A DNA stretch of 64,000 nt from Gardnerella swidsinskii (lineage in GTDB: Bacteria > Actinomycetota > Actinomycetes > Actinomycetales > Bifidobacteriaceae): positions 248,001 through 312,000 of the forward strand of contig NZ_QJVB01000003.1 in the NCBI RefSeq assembly GCF_003397705.1. The letters are read 5' to 3'. The notes below the pieces were generated by a model, which saw only the letters and a list, made by a program, of their open reading frames with translations, searched no databases and had not been told where the DNA came from. The translations under genes were made by a program, and so were the position numbers. Each line of letters opens with the position of its first letter. Position 1 is the first letter of the stretch. Below, in pieces: positions 56,168-64,000 of this stretch.

Positions 56168-57487
56168 ATGGCTCAGGTCAGGAACTACAAGGAAGCAGGT
56201 TTTGCTTCTTTGTTTGAAGAGCTTAAGTGGCGTGGATTAATTTCACAATCTACTGATGAGCAGCAGCTTGCTCAAGCGCTTGACGGAGAACCATTAACGT
56301 ATTATTGCGGTTACGATCCTACTGCTGCTTCATTGCATATTGGTAATCTTGTGCAGCTTATTAATATGCGTCACTTGCAGGCTGCAGGTCATCATCCTAT
56401 TGCTTTAGTTGGTGGTGCTACTGGTTTGATTGGTGACCCTCGTCAAAGCGGAGAACGCACTCTTAATTCTAAGGATATTGTGGCTGGCTGGGCTGAACGC
56501 TTGCGTAAGCAGATTGGTCGAATTTTGCCTCTTGATGGTGAAAATCCTGTTCGTTTTGTCAGCAATTACGACTGGGTTTCTAAGATGTCTGCTATCGACT
56601 TTTTGCGCGATGTTGGTAAGAACTTCCGAGTTGGAACAATGCTTTCTAAGGATATTGTGGCTCGTCGCTTAAATTCCGATGAAGGTATTTCTTTTGCTGA
56701 GTTTAGCTATCAAGTTTTGCAAGGCAACGACTTCTTGTACTTGTTTGATAATTACGACGTAACTTTGCAACTTGGCGGTTCGGATCAGTGGGGTAATCTC
56801 ACTTCCGGCATGGATTTGATTCGTAAGGTTCGTGGCGCATCCGTAAACGTGTTTACTAGCCCAATTATTACAGATAATCAAGGTCGTAAGTTTGGTAAGT
56901 CAGAAGGTAATGCCATGTGGCTTGATCCTTCTATGCTTAGCCCTTATCGCTTCTACCAGTTCTGGTTCAATCAGCCTGATGATGAAGTTGTTAAGTTGCT
57001 TAAGGTGTTCACTTTCTTGCCAAAAGATGAAATTGAGCGTTTAGCTCAGCAAATTCAGGATGATCCTGGAAGTCGTGAAGCTCAGCGCGTGCTTGCGTGG
57101 GAAGTTACAAGTTTCGTTCACGGTGAAGATTTAACAAACCAGGCTATTGAAGCTTCTTCCGCTTTGTTTGGACGTGGTGATCTTTGCAATATTGATGAGC
57201 AGACTCTTGAAGCTGCTTTAGATGGTGTTAAGGTTAAGGCTGAAGACGGTAGTTTAGATTTCGCTAAGGCTAAAGTTGCAGATCGTGTTGTTGAGGCTGC
57301 AGTTGCCGCTGGTTTGTTCCGCACTGTTTCTGAAGCTCGTCGTGCTATTGAAGCAGGCGGTTTGTATCTGAATAATGAACGTGTAAGTGGTGTCGACGAT
57401 GTGTTAAGTGAGGGCTCTTTCTTGCACGGTCGTTTCGCTTTGCTTCGCCGTGGCAAGAAAGCTATCGGTGCCGTAGAGCGCGCTTAA
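56168..57487 (+). CDS. tyrS: Tyrosyl-tRNA synthetase
   Basis: 439 residues, class [18 protein letters not shown] contains the HIGH-like [15 protein letters not shown] is the tyrosine-site region; KFGKSEG is the KMSKS equivalent. A C-terminal S4 RNA-binding domain ([16 protein letters not shown] in part) ends the protein. ATG 56168 is chosen for AAGGAGA; the longer frame begins inside the argH terminator. No T-box leader is visible. Confidence 0.96.
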   Translation: MAQVRNYKEAGFASLFEELKWRGLISQSTDEQQLAQALDGEPLTYYCGYDPTAASLHIGNLVQLINMRHLQAAGHHPIALVGGATGLIGDPRQSGERTLNSKDIVAGWAERLRKQIGRILPLDGENPVRFVSNYDWVSKMSAIDFLRDVGKNFRVGTMLSKDIVARRLNSDEGISFAEFSYQVLQGNDFLYLFDNYDVTLQLGGSDQWGNLTSGMDLIRKVRGASVNVFTSPIITDNQGRKFGKSEGNAMWLDPSMLSPYRFYQFWFNQPDDEVVKLLKVFTFLPKDEIERLAQQIQDDPGSREAQRVLAWEVTSFVHGEDLTNQAIEASSALFGRGDLCNIDEQTLEAALDGVKVKAEDGSLDFAKAKVADRVVEAAVAAGLFRTVSEARRAIEAGGLYLNNERVSGVDDVLSEGSFLHGRFALLRRGKKAIGAVERA

Positions 57488-57513
57488 TAAATGTTTGTGA
57501 TGTATTAAAAAAT

Positions 57514-57570
57514 ACATCTGTTGTAAGCTTGCTGCTTGATGTATGCTATAGCTTGCTTCAGCAGATGTTT
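57514..57570 (+). terminator. Weak terminator candidate after tyrS
   Basis: A 10-bp stem with one G-T pair (57514-57523 with 57559-57568) around an AAGC/GCTT inner pairing; the T tract is poor. Partial termination before the TPR gene is possible. Confidence 0.4.
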
Positions 57571-57640
57571 AGTTGTTTTATGAATATAATTAAAATGTGA
57601 TTTTGTAATAAAATTGCACATAGATGAGAGGTATGCCAGA

Positions 57641-59269
57641 ATGGGCGAAGAACGCGAACACTCGCGGAGTGGTAAGAAATCTTTTGGTGAACGTGGTGGA
57701 TTTGGTCATCGCAATGGTGGTAAAAGTAGCGAGCGTCGCGGTGGTTTCCATAAGGATGGTTTCCATAAAGGCGGTTTTAAGAAGGGTGGTTTCCGCCGTA
57801 ATGATGATGACCGTGAAGAGAGCTTCCACTCTGACGTAAAGCGTGATGGTGATCGTCGTTTTAACCGTCATGACGATCGTAAAGATGACCGTCGCGGTGG
57901 TTTTAAGAAGAATGGTTTTAAGAAGGACGGATTCCGCTCAGAGAATCGCGATAATGATCGTCGCTTTGATCGTAACCGTCATTTTGATCGTATAGATGAT
58001 CGTCGCGATGATCGTCGCTCTAGAGATTTTGAACATTCTGGTGAAGAAGGTGGCAACCCACGCTACAAGAAGTTTGATGGTGAACATCGTTTTAACCATC
58101 GTGACGATCGCAGGGATAATCGTCGTGAGAACCATCGCAATGGCGATTTCCATAAAGGCTCTAAGGGTGGCTTCCGTGATGACCGCAGAGACGATCGTCG
58201 CGATGAGCGCAGAGATACTGAGCGTCGTTTTGATCGTCGTGACGATCGCAGAGATAATCGTAGCGCAAATTCGCGTAGTAACTTCCGCTTTGAAGATGGT
58301 CCACGCCGCAATTCTGACGGAACTGTTTCTTATCCATCTCAAAATCCTTATACAGCACGTCGCCCTGGTGAGCCTAAGATGCCAAAAGGTTTGGAATGGG
58401 CAATGCTTTCTAAAGAAGATCGCGAGCGTTTGCGCGGTCTTTCAAAGGAGCATGCTGAAAATATTGGTCTTCATATTCTTGCAGCTTATACTTTGCAAGA
58501 AGAAAATCCTGAACTTGCATTAGAACATGCAAAGTGGGCTGCTAAGCAAGCTTCTCGTATTGATTTTGCTCGCGAAACTTTAGCTTTTGTGGCCTATCGT
58601 CAGGGCGATTACAAGCTTGCTTCTAAGGAATTCCGCACTGCAATGCGAATGAATGGTTACCTTGATTATTTGCCATTTATTGCCGATTGCGAGCGCGGTA
58701 TGGGAAATCTAGATAAGGCTTTAGAAATTTGCATGTCAGATGAAGCAAAAACCTTAAGGGGAGAAGTAAAAGCCGAAATGTTCCTCGTTTATGCAGGTGT
58801 TTTGGCTGATACTGGTCATGCTGATAAGGCTATTGAATTGGTTCATGCAATGGGTCGTTCAAAGGGTCTTCCTGGGGAGTATCGTATGCGTGCAGTTCAA
58901 GCAGAACAATACTTCTTGGAAGAAGCCGGGCGTAGTGACGAAGCAATTGAATTAGAGTCTTTGCTTGATAAGCTTGAGCAACAGTATGCTGATGTTGATG
59001 ACGAAGATATAAATCCTGATGATATTGTTATCGACTATGATTTAGAGCATTTGAATGATGACATGATGGATGAAATTGGCATGAGTGAAGATGATGCTCA
59101 ATTTGCTCCTGATGAAGAATCTGATGAATATGCTGGTGAAGAATCTGAAGCAACTGAAGATTCTGAAGATTTAGAAGACTCAGAAGACTCAGAAGAGACA
59201 AGTAACTCTGAGAATGCGGATAATACGGATACAATCGAGATGAGTGCTGTTCACGCTGACGAAGAGTAG
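57641..59269 (+). CDS. TPR-containing protein with long Arg/Asp/Gly/Phe repeat N terminus
   Basis: 542 residues in three parts. Residues 1-225 are low complexity: FHKGGF/FKKGGF units, then DDRRDDRR-like stretches broken by RRF and HRD, highly charged and probably disordered. Residues about 245-455 are helical and resemble tetratricopeptide repeats (AAYTLQEENPELALEHAKWAA in part, YRQGDYKLASKEFRTAMRM, GMGNLDKALEI). The last 90 are very acidic (Glu/Asp/Ser). It sits where mycobacteria have a TPR protein between tyrS and a HAD phosphatase. RGG-like tracts suggest RNA or ribosome binding. ATG 57641 has GAGAGG upstream. Confidence 0.8.
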   Translation: MGEEREHSRSGKKSFGERGGFGHRNGGKSSERRGGFHKDGFHKGGFKKGGFRRNDDDREESFHSDVKRDGDRRFNRHDDRKDDRRGGFKKNGFKKDGFRSENRDNDRRFDRNRHFDRIDDRRDDRRSRDFEHSGEEGGNPRYKKFDGEHRFNHRDDRRDNRRENHRNGDFHKGSKGGFRDDRRDDRRDERRDTERRFDRRDDRRDNRSANSRSNFRFEDGPRRNSDGTVSYPSQNPYTARRPGEPKMPKGLEWAMLSKEDRERLRGLSKEHAENIGLHILAAYTLQEENPELALEHAKWAAKQASRIDFARETLAFVAYRQGDYKLASKEFRTAMRMNGYLDYLPFIADCERGMGNLDKALEICMSDEAKTLRGEVKAEMFLVYAGVLADTGHADKAIELVHAMGRSKGLPGEYRMRAVQAEQYFLEEAGRSDEAIELESLLDKLEQQYADVDDEDINPDDIVIDYDLEHLNDDMMDEIGMSEDDAQFAPDEESDEYAGEESEATEDSEDLEDSEDSEETSNSENADNTDTIEMSAVHADEE

Positions 59270-59291
59270 TTCGTAACATTTGAATATTTGC

Positions 59292-59318
59292 GCCCGGCTG
59301 CTTTTAAGTAAGCCGGGC
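59292..59318. repeat. GC-rich hairpin after the TPR gene
   Basis: A perfect 8-bp stem GCCCGGCT/AGCCGGGC with an 11-base loop, 22 bases after the stop. No T tract, so termination is uncertain; it may protect the 3' end. Confidence 0.5.
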
Positions 59319-59413
59319 ACTTGCTGCTTCGAGAGTTGATATTTATAAAATATATTTGAAAAATTTGAATCTAAATTAAGTGCAGTGTTTAGCAAACTTA
59401 AATGAGGTATAGT

Positions 59414-60514
59414 ATGCAAGTTGAAACGAAAAAGAATTTTTCTTCATGTAATCGTCCGTTAAGCGATGCATTTCGTTTAGCACTGCTTGATTTAGATGGT
59501 GTTGTATATCGTGGTGGAAATGCTGTTGAATATGCGTCTGATTCCATTTTGTTTGCGCAAAAAAATGGAATGGCAATTGAATATACAACTAATAATTCTT
59601 CGCGTTTCCAATCTGTTGTTGCAAAACAACTGGAAAGTTTTGGCTTAAAAGTAGAACCATGGCAGATTATAACGTCTTCTGTTGTTGCAGCAAGGATGGT
59701 AGCTCACAATGTTGAGAAAGGATCTAAAGTTCTTGTTCTCGGCACTGAACATTTGCGTCAAGAAGTGCAACGCGTAGGATTACAACTCGTAGATTCGTGC
59801 GAAGATAATCCTAAAGCTGTTATTCAAGGCTGGTATCCTCAAATGACTTGGCAAGAAATGGCGGAAGTTTCTTTCGCTGTTGAGCATGGTGCAAAATATT
59901 TCGTTACTAACCGCGACTTAACTATTCCAAGAGAGCATGGTATTGCTCCTGGATGCGGTTCCATGATTCAAGCTGTTATTAATGCTACGGGTGTAGAGCC
60001 TATTTCGTCTGCTGGAAAACCAGAATCTGCAATGTATGATGAAGCAAGGTTTTTGGTTGCTGCTAATGCTAAGCATGATGATTCTGAATGTGAAGAATAC
60101 ACTGAAAAAGACGAGTATGGGAATCCTGTAATTAGTATTGAGTATTCATTAGCAGTTGGAGATCGTTTAGATACTGATATTGAGGCTGGAACAAGAGGAG
60201 GCTATGCTTCTCTACTTGTTCTTACTGGAGTTACAGATCCTCGCATGCTTATGCTTGCGCCAAAACATTTGCGTCCAAGTTTTGTTTCTAAAGACTTGCG
60301 AGGATTAAACGAATCTCACAACGCTCCTGAACGAGTTAACGGTAGTACTTTTACTTGTGAAGATGCTATAGCAAGAGTTGTGAATAATAATATTATTGAA
60401 GTTAACAACACTAACGATTGCAATGCTTTAAGAGCTGCTTGTGCGCTGGCATGGAGCTTGCAAGATTGCGGTGAAAATATGGAAAATTATACTCTTCCGG
60501 AGTTTTCCTTATGA
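59414..60514 (+). CDS. HAD-superfamily hydrolase (NagD/PGP-like phosphatase)
   Basis: 366 residues. Motif I LLDLDGVVYRGG with the nucleophile Asp near residue 24, motif II TTNNSSR, the lysine in SSAGKPESAMYDEA, and motif IV VGDRLDTDIEAGTRGG; a C2 cap lies between. Acts on small phosphates such as nucleotides, glycolate phosphate or sugar phosphates; the substrate is unknown. ATG 59414 has GAGGT 5 bases upstream. Overlaps tlyA by 4 bases (ATGA). Confidence 0.9.
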   Translation: MQVETKKNFSSCNRPLSDAFRLALLDLDGVVYRGGNAVEYASDSILFAQKNGMAIEYTTNNSSRFQSVVAKQLESFGLKVEPWQIITSSVVAARMVAHNVEKGSKVLVLGTEHLRQEVQRVGLQLVDSCEDNPKAVIQGWYPQMTWQEMAEVSFAVEHGAKYFVTNRDLTIPREHGIAPGCGSMIQAVINATGVEPISSAGKPESAMYDEARFLVAANAKHDDSECEEYTEKDEYGNPVISIEYSLAVGDRLDTDIEAGTRGGYASLLVLTGVTDPRMLMLAPKHLRPSFVSKDLRGLNESHNAPERVNGSTFTCEDAIARVVNNNIIEVNNTNDCNALRAACALAWSLQDCGENMENYTLPEFSL

Positions 60515-61314
60515 CTGTGAATGAGGATTTAAGTAAACTTTCAAATAGCAATATTTCACAACGCTTAGATTGCGCTTTGGTTAGTCGTGGTTTAGCAGAA
60601 AGTAGGACAACTGCTCAGCGTTTAATTCATGCTGGCGTAGTGAGTGTTGACAATCGAAATATTACGAAATCCTCATTTTTAGTAAACAATTCACATACAA
60701 TAACAATCGACGAATCAAAAACTACGCAATTTTGTATTAGATACGTTTCTCGTGGAGCACTTAAGTTAGAAGGTGCTTTCGAAGCGTTTTCTAAAAATGG
60801 TTTAACTACTTCCAAATCAACTAAAGCTCTAGATATAGGTGCATCAACGGGCGGTTTTTGCGACGTTCTTTTGCAAAGAGGTGTTCATTCTGTAATAGCT
60901 TTAGATGTTGGTCATGGTCAATTGCATCCAAAAATAGCTAACAATTCACATGTAATTGAAATGAGTGGAGTAAATATTCGAGATGTGTACGAAGAGAACT
61001 TGCCATATAAGCCAAATCTTATAGTTTCGGATGTTTCTTTTATTTCTCTAACGCTTGTTATTCCAGTAATTTCTAGAATAGCTCAATTGCATGCAGATAT
61101 TGTGCTTTTAGTTAAGCCGCAATTTGAAGTAGGAAAAGGAAACCTTGGAAAAGGTGGAATAGTAACTGACGAAACTTTAAGAATTAAAGCTTTAGAAACA
61201 ATAAAAAGTTGTGCAAACCAAAACGGTCTAAAGGTTATCTCCTCTTGCGAATCTCCTATTGAAGGAACGCATGGCAATACGGAGTATCTTCTTTATGCGC
61301 GTTACGAGAAATAA
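60511..61314 (+). CDS. tlyA: TlyA-family rRNA 2'-O-methyltransferase
   Basis: 267 residues. An N-terminal S4 domain (RLDCALVSRGLAESRTTAQR in part, VSVDNRNITKSS) precedes an FtsJ-like methyltransferase: SRGALKLEGAFEAF, SAM site ALDIGASTGGFCDVLLQRG and VSDVSFISLTL, KPQFEVGKG. In mycobacteria TlyA methylates 16S and 23S rRNA, and its loss gives capreomycin resistance. Translationally coupled to the HAD gene. Confidence 0.93.
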   Translation: MTVNEDLSKLSNSNISQRLDCALVSRGLAESRTTAQRLIHAGVVSVDNRNITKSSFLVNNSHTITIDESKTTQFCIRYVSRGALKLEGAFEAFSKNGLTTSKSTKALDIGASTGGFCDVLLQRGVHSVIALDVGHGQLHPKIANNSHVIEMSGVNIRDVYEENLPYKPNLIVSDVSFISLTLVIPVISRIAQLHADIVLLVKPQFEVGKGNLGKGGIVTDETLRIKALETIKSCANQNGLKVISSCESPIEGTHGNTEYLLYARYEK

Positions 61315-61404
61315 ATTAATCATTGAATGTTTAGCATTCTTCAATATGTATCCTAACAATTACAATAGTAGTAGTTGTGTTTAAACAGTACGAAGGGGCT
61401 GTAT

Positions 61405-62328
61405 ATGCAGGAACATTTCGATACTAATTCCGCTTCGGCGGCTCGTCGTGCTCTTGTAGTTACTCACGCTAGGATTGATGTTCACAGTGATGTGGTAAAT
61501 CAAGTCAAGACTCAACTTATTAAAGCTGGATTCGTTGTTGATGTATTCAACAGTGCGTCTGTGTCTGATTTTGCTAAAAAAACTACTCGTATAGTTGACG
61601 AAAATACGGAAATAGTTGTGGTGCTTGGGGGAGATGGCACCATGCTTCAGGCTGCTGAGTTAGTGCATTGTACTACTGTTCCAATTATCGGCATAAATCT
61701 TGGTCATGTTGGTTTTTTGGCAGAATTTGAAAGTTTTCAAATTAACGATGCAATTCGTAGGATTGCAAACAAGGATTACACTATTGACAGGAGAATGGAA
61801 GCTCATGTAGATGTGTGGCTTCCTGGCGAAAGTAAGCCTTTAAGTGATTGGGCGTTGAACGATATAACTCTTGATCGCGAAGACAGAGGTCGAATGGTAG
61901 AACTTTCAATACGAGTAGACGATGTTGAAATGTCATCTTTTGGTTGCGATGGTATAATAGTTTCAACTCCTACTGGTTCCACAGCTTACGCATTTTCAGC
62001 AGGTGGATCAATCATGTGGCCAAATGTAGAAGCGTTACAACTAGTGCCATTAGCTGCTCATGCTCTTTTTGCGCGTCCTCTAATTATTGGTGCCGGTTCT
62101 ACTTTTACTATTGATATTCTTAATGAATCGTCTTCTGGAGGTTGGATTTGTTGCGACGGTAGAAGACAGCGCGCTCTTCCTCAAGGATCAAGGATTCAAG
62201 TTCGTCAATCAAAAGATGACCTATTATTAGCTAGACTTTCTGGTGCTCCTTTTACGAAGCGTTTAGTTACAAAATTTGATTTGCCAATAGTTGGATGGCG
62301 TGAGCACAATAATAATTCTTTAAAATGA
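61405..62328 (+). CDS. nadK: NAD kinase
   Basis: 307 residues. Makes NADP from NAD and ATP or polyphosphate. Motifs: VVLGGDGTMLQAAEL, GINLGHVGFLAEFE, ALNDITLDRE and SFGCDGIIVSTPTGSTAYAFSAGG. ATG 61405 has AAGGGGCT upstream; an earlier in-frame TTG at 61375 is not used. Position between tlyA and recN is conserved in Actinobacteria. Confidence 0.96.
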   Translation: MQEHFDTNSASAARRALVVTHARIDVHSDVVNQVKTQLIKAGFVVDVFNSASVSDFAKKTTRIVDENTEIVVVLGGDGTMLQAAELVHCTTVPIIGINLGHVGFLAEFESFQINDAIRRIANKDYTIDRRMEAHVDVWLPGESKPLSDWALNDITLDREDRGRMVELSIRVDDVEMSSFGCDGIIVSTPTGSTAYAFSAGGSIMWPNVEALQLVPLAAHALFARPLIIGAGSTFTIDILNESSSGGWICCDGRRQRALPQGSRIQVRQSKDDLLLARLSGAPFTKRLVTKFDLPIVGWREHNNNSLK

Positions 62329-62382
62329 ATTATTTAAGTAGAAAATAATATTAAATATAGCATTTATAAAACGAGGTACAGC

Positions 62383-64000
62383 GTGCTTGAAGAGTTAGAA
62401 ATACGTAATCTTGGGCCAATTTCACATGCGCTTATTACTCCTTCGTCTCACATGACAGCTATTACGGGTGAAACAGGCGCTGGAAAGTCAATGCTTTTAA
62501 GTGCTATCAAGCTTATTTCTGGATCCAAAGCAGAAGTTGCAAGGATTTCTCCAAATGCTAAAGAAGCATGGGTTCAAGGCATATTTAGTATTCCTAAAAC
62601 AAGTGAATTAGTAGATGCTGTTGGAAAATCCGGTATTGAATTAGAGCCTTCAGAAAATAACGAAAATAAATCAGATATGTATGTTTCTAGAACAGTACCG
62701 CAAGAAGGTCGTTCAAGAGCAACAATTTCTGGTTTCGCAGTACCAAAAACAGTTCTTGAACAAGTATGCTCTCGATTGATAGTTATTCATGGACAAAGTG
62801 ACCAATTACGTATAGCAACAAATTCAAAACAACGCGAATTGCTTGATACTGTATCTAAAAATAGTGAATTACTTAAGCAATACGCATGTGCGTATCAAGC
62901 GTGGAAAGATGCTAAAGAAACATGTAATCGACTAGAAAATCAAGCGTCTTCTTCGCGGCAACGTGCAGATTACCTTAGAGAATCGTTAGCGCGAATACGA
63001 GATGTGAATCCGCTTCCTAATGAAGATAAGGAATTGCGTGCAAAAAGAGAAAGAATTGAGAATTCTGCTCAAATTGTTAAAGCAGTGAGCATTGCGCTCG
63101 CATCCCTTGATTCCAGTCAAATAGATTATGGTGCTTCAGAATCATCTGAAGATGCTTGTTTTCTTGTAGATAAAGCTTCTCAAGCATTACGAAATATTCG
63201 TGTAGATGATTCTTTCAATTCTATTGCAAATCAACTTGACGATATTCATGCTCAACTTGACGATATTGTAATGCAGCTTGCTCAACAGTTGGATATCGAT
63301 GTAAGTGAAAAAGATTTAGATGATTTAAATTCTCGTATTCATGATCTTACTGATTTAACTCGTAGGTGGGGTCCAACATTAGATGACGTACTTGATTGGT
63401 CCGAAAAAGCTCAGTTTGAACTTGAAGATTTAGATGATTCTCCTGAAGCTATTGCCAAAGCGCGTGCTAAGTGTGCTCAACGATATGATGATGCTCTTAA
63501 ACTTGCTGAAGAATTATATAAAACTCGTTTAAATGCAGCTCATGATTTTGGCACTTTAGTTAGTGAAGAATTACATTCTTTGGCTATGCCAGGTGCTCAA
63601 TTAATTATCAGTGTAAATAGGCGTTGCGAAGATTTATCTGGTTCTATTCCGCTTGATTCTAACGGATGTGATGATGTAGAGTTTTTGTTCCGACCATTTC
63701 CTGCTTCTTCAGATTTGCCGATGAGCAAAAGTGCTTCTGGTGGTGAATTAAGTAGGCTTATGCTTGCAATTGAGCTTGTTGTTGCGAAGTTGACAGATTG
63801 CGACGAAGAAAATATGACATTTGTTTTCGACGAAGTAGATTCTGGTGTTGGTGGTGTTGCGGCAGTAGAACTCGGTAAACGTTTGGCTCAACTTTCTCAA
63901 CATGCTCAAGTTATTGTTGTTACTCATTTAGCTCAGGTTGCTTCTTTTGCAGATGCACAATTTGCAGTACAAAAAAATCTTGTTGAGAATAGTGAGAATA
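62383..64000 (+). CDS. recN: DNA repair protein RecN (cut by window end)
   Basis: The first 539 residues of an SMC-like ATPase that acts in double-strand break repair. GTG 62383 with GAGGT upstream, reading MLEELEIRNLGPI. Walker A GETGAGKS (29-36), a central coiled coil (about 155-370), signature SASGGELSRLMLAIE, Walker B FVFDEVDSGVGG (D483/E484) and the His of VVTHLAQVASFAD. Full RecN is about 560-600 residues, so only the tail is missing. Confidence 0.95.
   Translation, partial: MLEELEIRNLGPISHALITPSSHMTAITGETGAGKSMLLSAIKLISGSKAEVARISPNAKEAWVQGIFSIPKTSELVDAVGKSGIELEPSENNENKSDMYVSRTVPQEGRSRATISGFAVPKTVLEQVCSRLIVIHGQSDQLRIATNSKQRELLDTVSKNSELLKQYACAYQAWKDAKETCNRLENQASSSRQRADYLRESLARIRDVNPLPNEDKELRAKRERIENSAQIVKAVSIALASLDSSQIDYGASESSEDACFLVDKASQALRNIRVDDSFNSIANQLDDIHAQLDDIVMQLAQQLDIDVSEKDLDDLNSRIHDLTDLTRRWGPTLDDVLDWSEKAQFELEDLDDSPEAIAKARAKCAQRYDDALKLAEELYKTRLNAAHDFGTLVSEELHSLAMPGAQLIISVNRRCEDLSGSIPLDSNGCDDVEFLFRPFPASSDLPMSKSASGGELSRLMLAIELVVAKLTDCDEENMTFVFDEVDSGVGGVAAVELGKRLAQLSQHAQVIVVTHLAQVASFADAQFAVQKNLVENSEN

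Noticed and set aside
57938-58342. Open frames in other phases across the TPR protein's repeat region
   Set aside because: The repeat-rich GAT/CGT sequence lacks stops in several frames; translations are low-complexity Ile/Thr or Arg/Ser with no start signal.

Overview
This window looks like chromosomal DNA of an AT-rich member of the Bifidobacteriaceae, most likely Gardnerella. The coding sequence favours A/T third positions. Gene order follows actinobacterial blocks: pth-mfd ... eno-ftsB-DUF501/ppx, pheS-pheT-argR-argG-argH, and tyrS-TPR protein-HAD phosphatase-tlyA-nadK-recN. The protein set (MetY, NCS2 permease, UPF0182, fumarate-reductase-like flavoprotein) fits the same group. The species name is inferred from these patterns; no search was run. 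I see no insertion sequence, prophage or CRISPR array.

Layout. 1-7000: a GntR/UTRA regulator, a tRNA-Leu(GAG), then a leftward run yraN-comM-dprA-frdA-like (DNA uptake/processing genes followed by an orphan flavoprotein). 7000-18200: metY; an ABC ATPase and FtsX-type permease pair; a secreted, membrane-anchored coiled-coil protein; and a convergent two-component system whose histidine kinase carries a second, apparently dead kinase half. 18200-26100: a serine aminopeptidase, proC, ychF, an L,D-transpeptidase, a YeiH-type transporter, a DUF488 protein and a uracil permease behind an attenuator-like leader. 26100-29400: a UPF0182 membrane protein. 29400-39000: two ABC uptake systems of the thiamine-precursor/sulfonate type flank pth-mfd. 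One is controlled by a TPP riboswitch whose conserved 3' strand supplies the ribosome binding site. The other has a long unidentified structured leader and no ATPase gene of its own. 39000-46100: enolase, an L-2-hydroxyisocaproate-type dehydrogenase, folK, a divergent folP, ftsB, a DUF501-exopolyphosphatase fusion and tRNA-Leu(UAA). 46300-64000: a CDF metal exporter, an rRNA methyltransferase, pheST, argRGH (argCJBDF are missing from their usual place), tyrS, an Arg/Asp-rich TPR protein, a HAD phosphatase, tlyA, nadK and the start of recN.

How the parts fit. Most genes are housekeeping: translation, cofactor supply, DNA repair and cell wall. The accessory interest lies in four places. The first is the envelope module at 8.7-18.2 kb (transporter, coiled-coil surface protein, tandem kinase and regulator). 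The second is the pair of vitamin-type transporters with two different RNA leaders. The third is the eroded arginine cluster. The fourth is a set of gene fusions and repeats in otherwise ordinary genes. Strong intrinsic terminators separate most transcription units and are listed individually.
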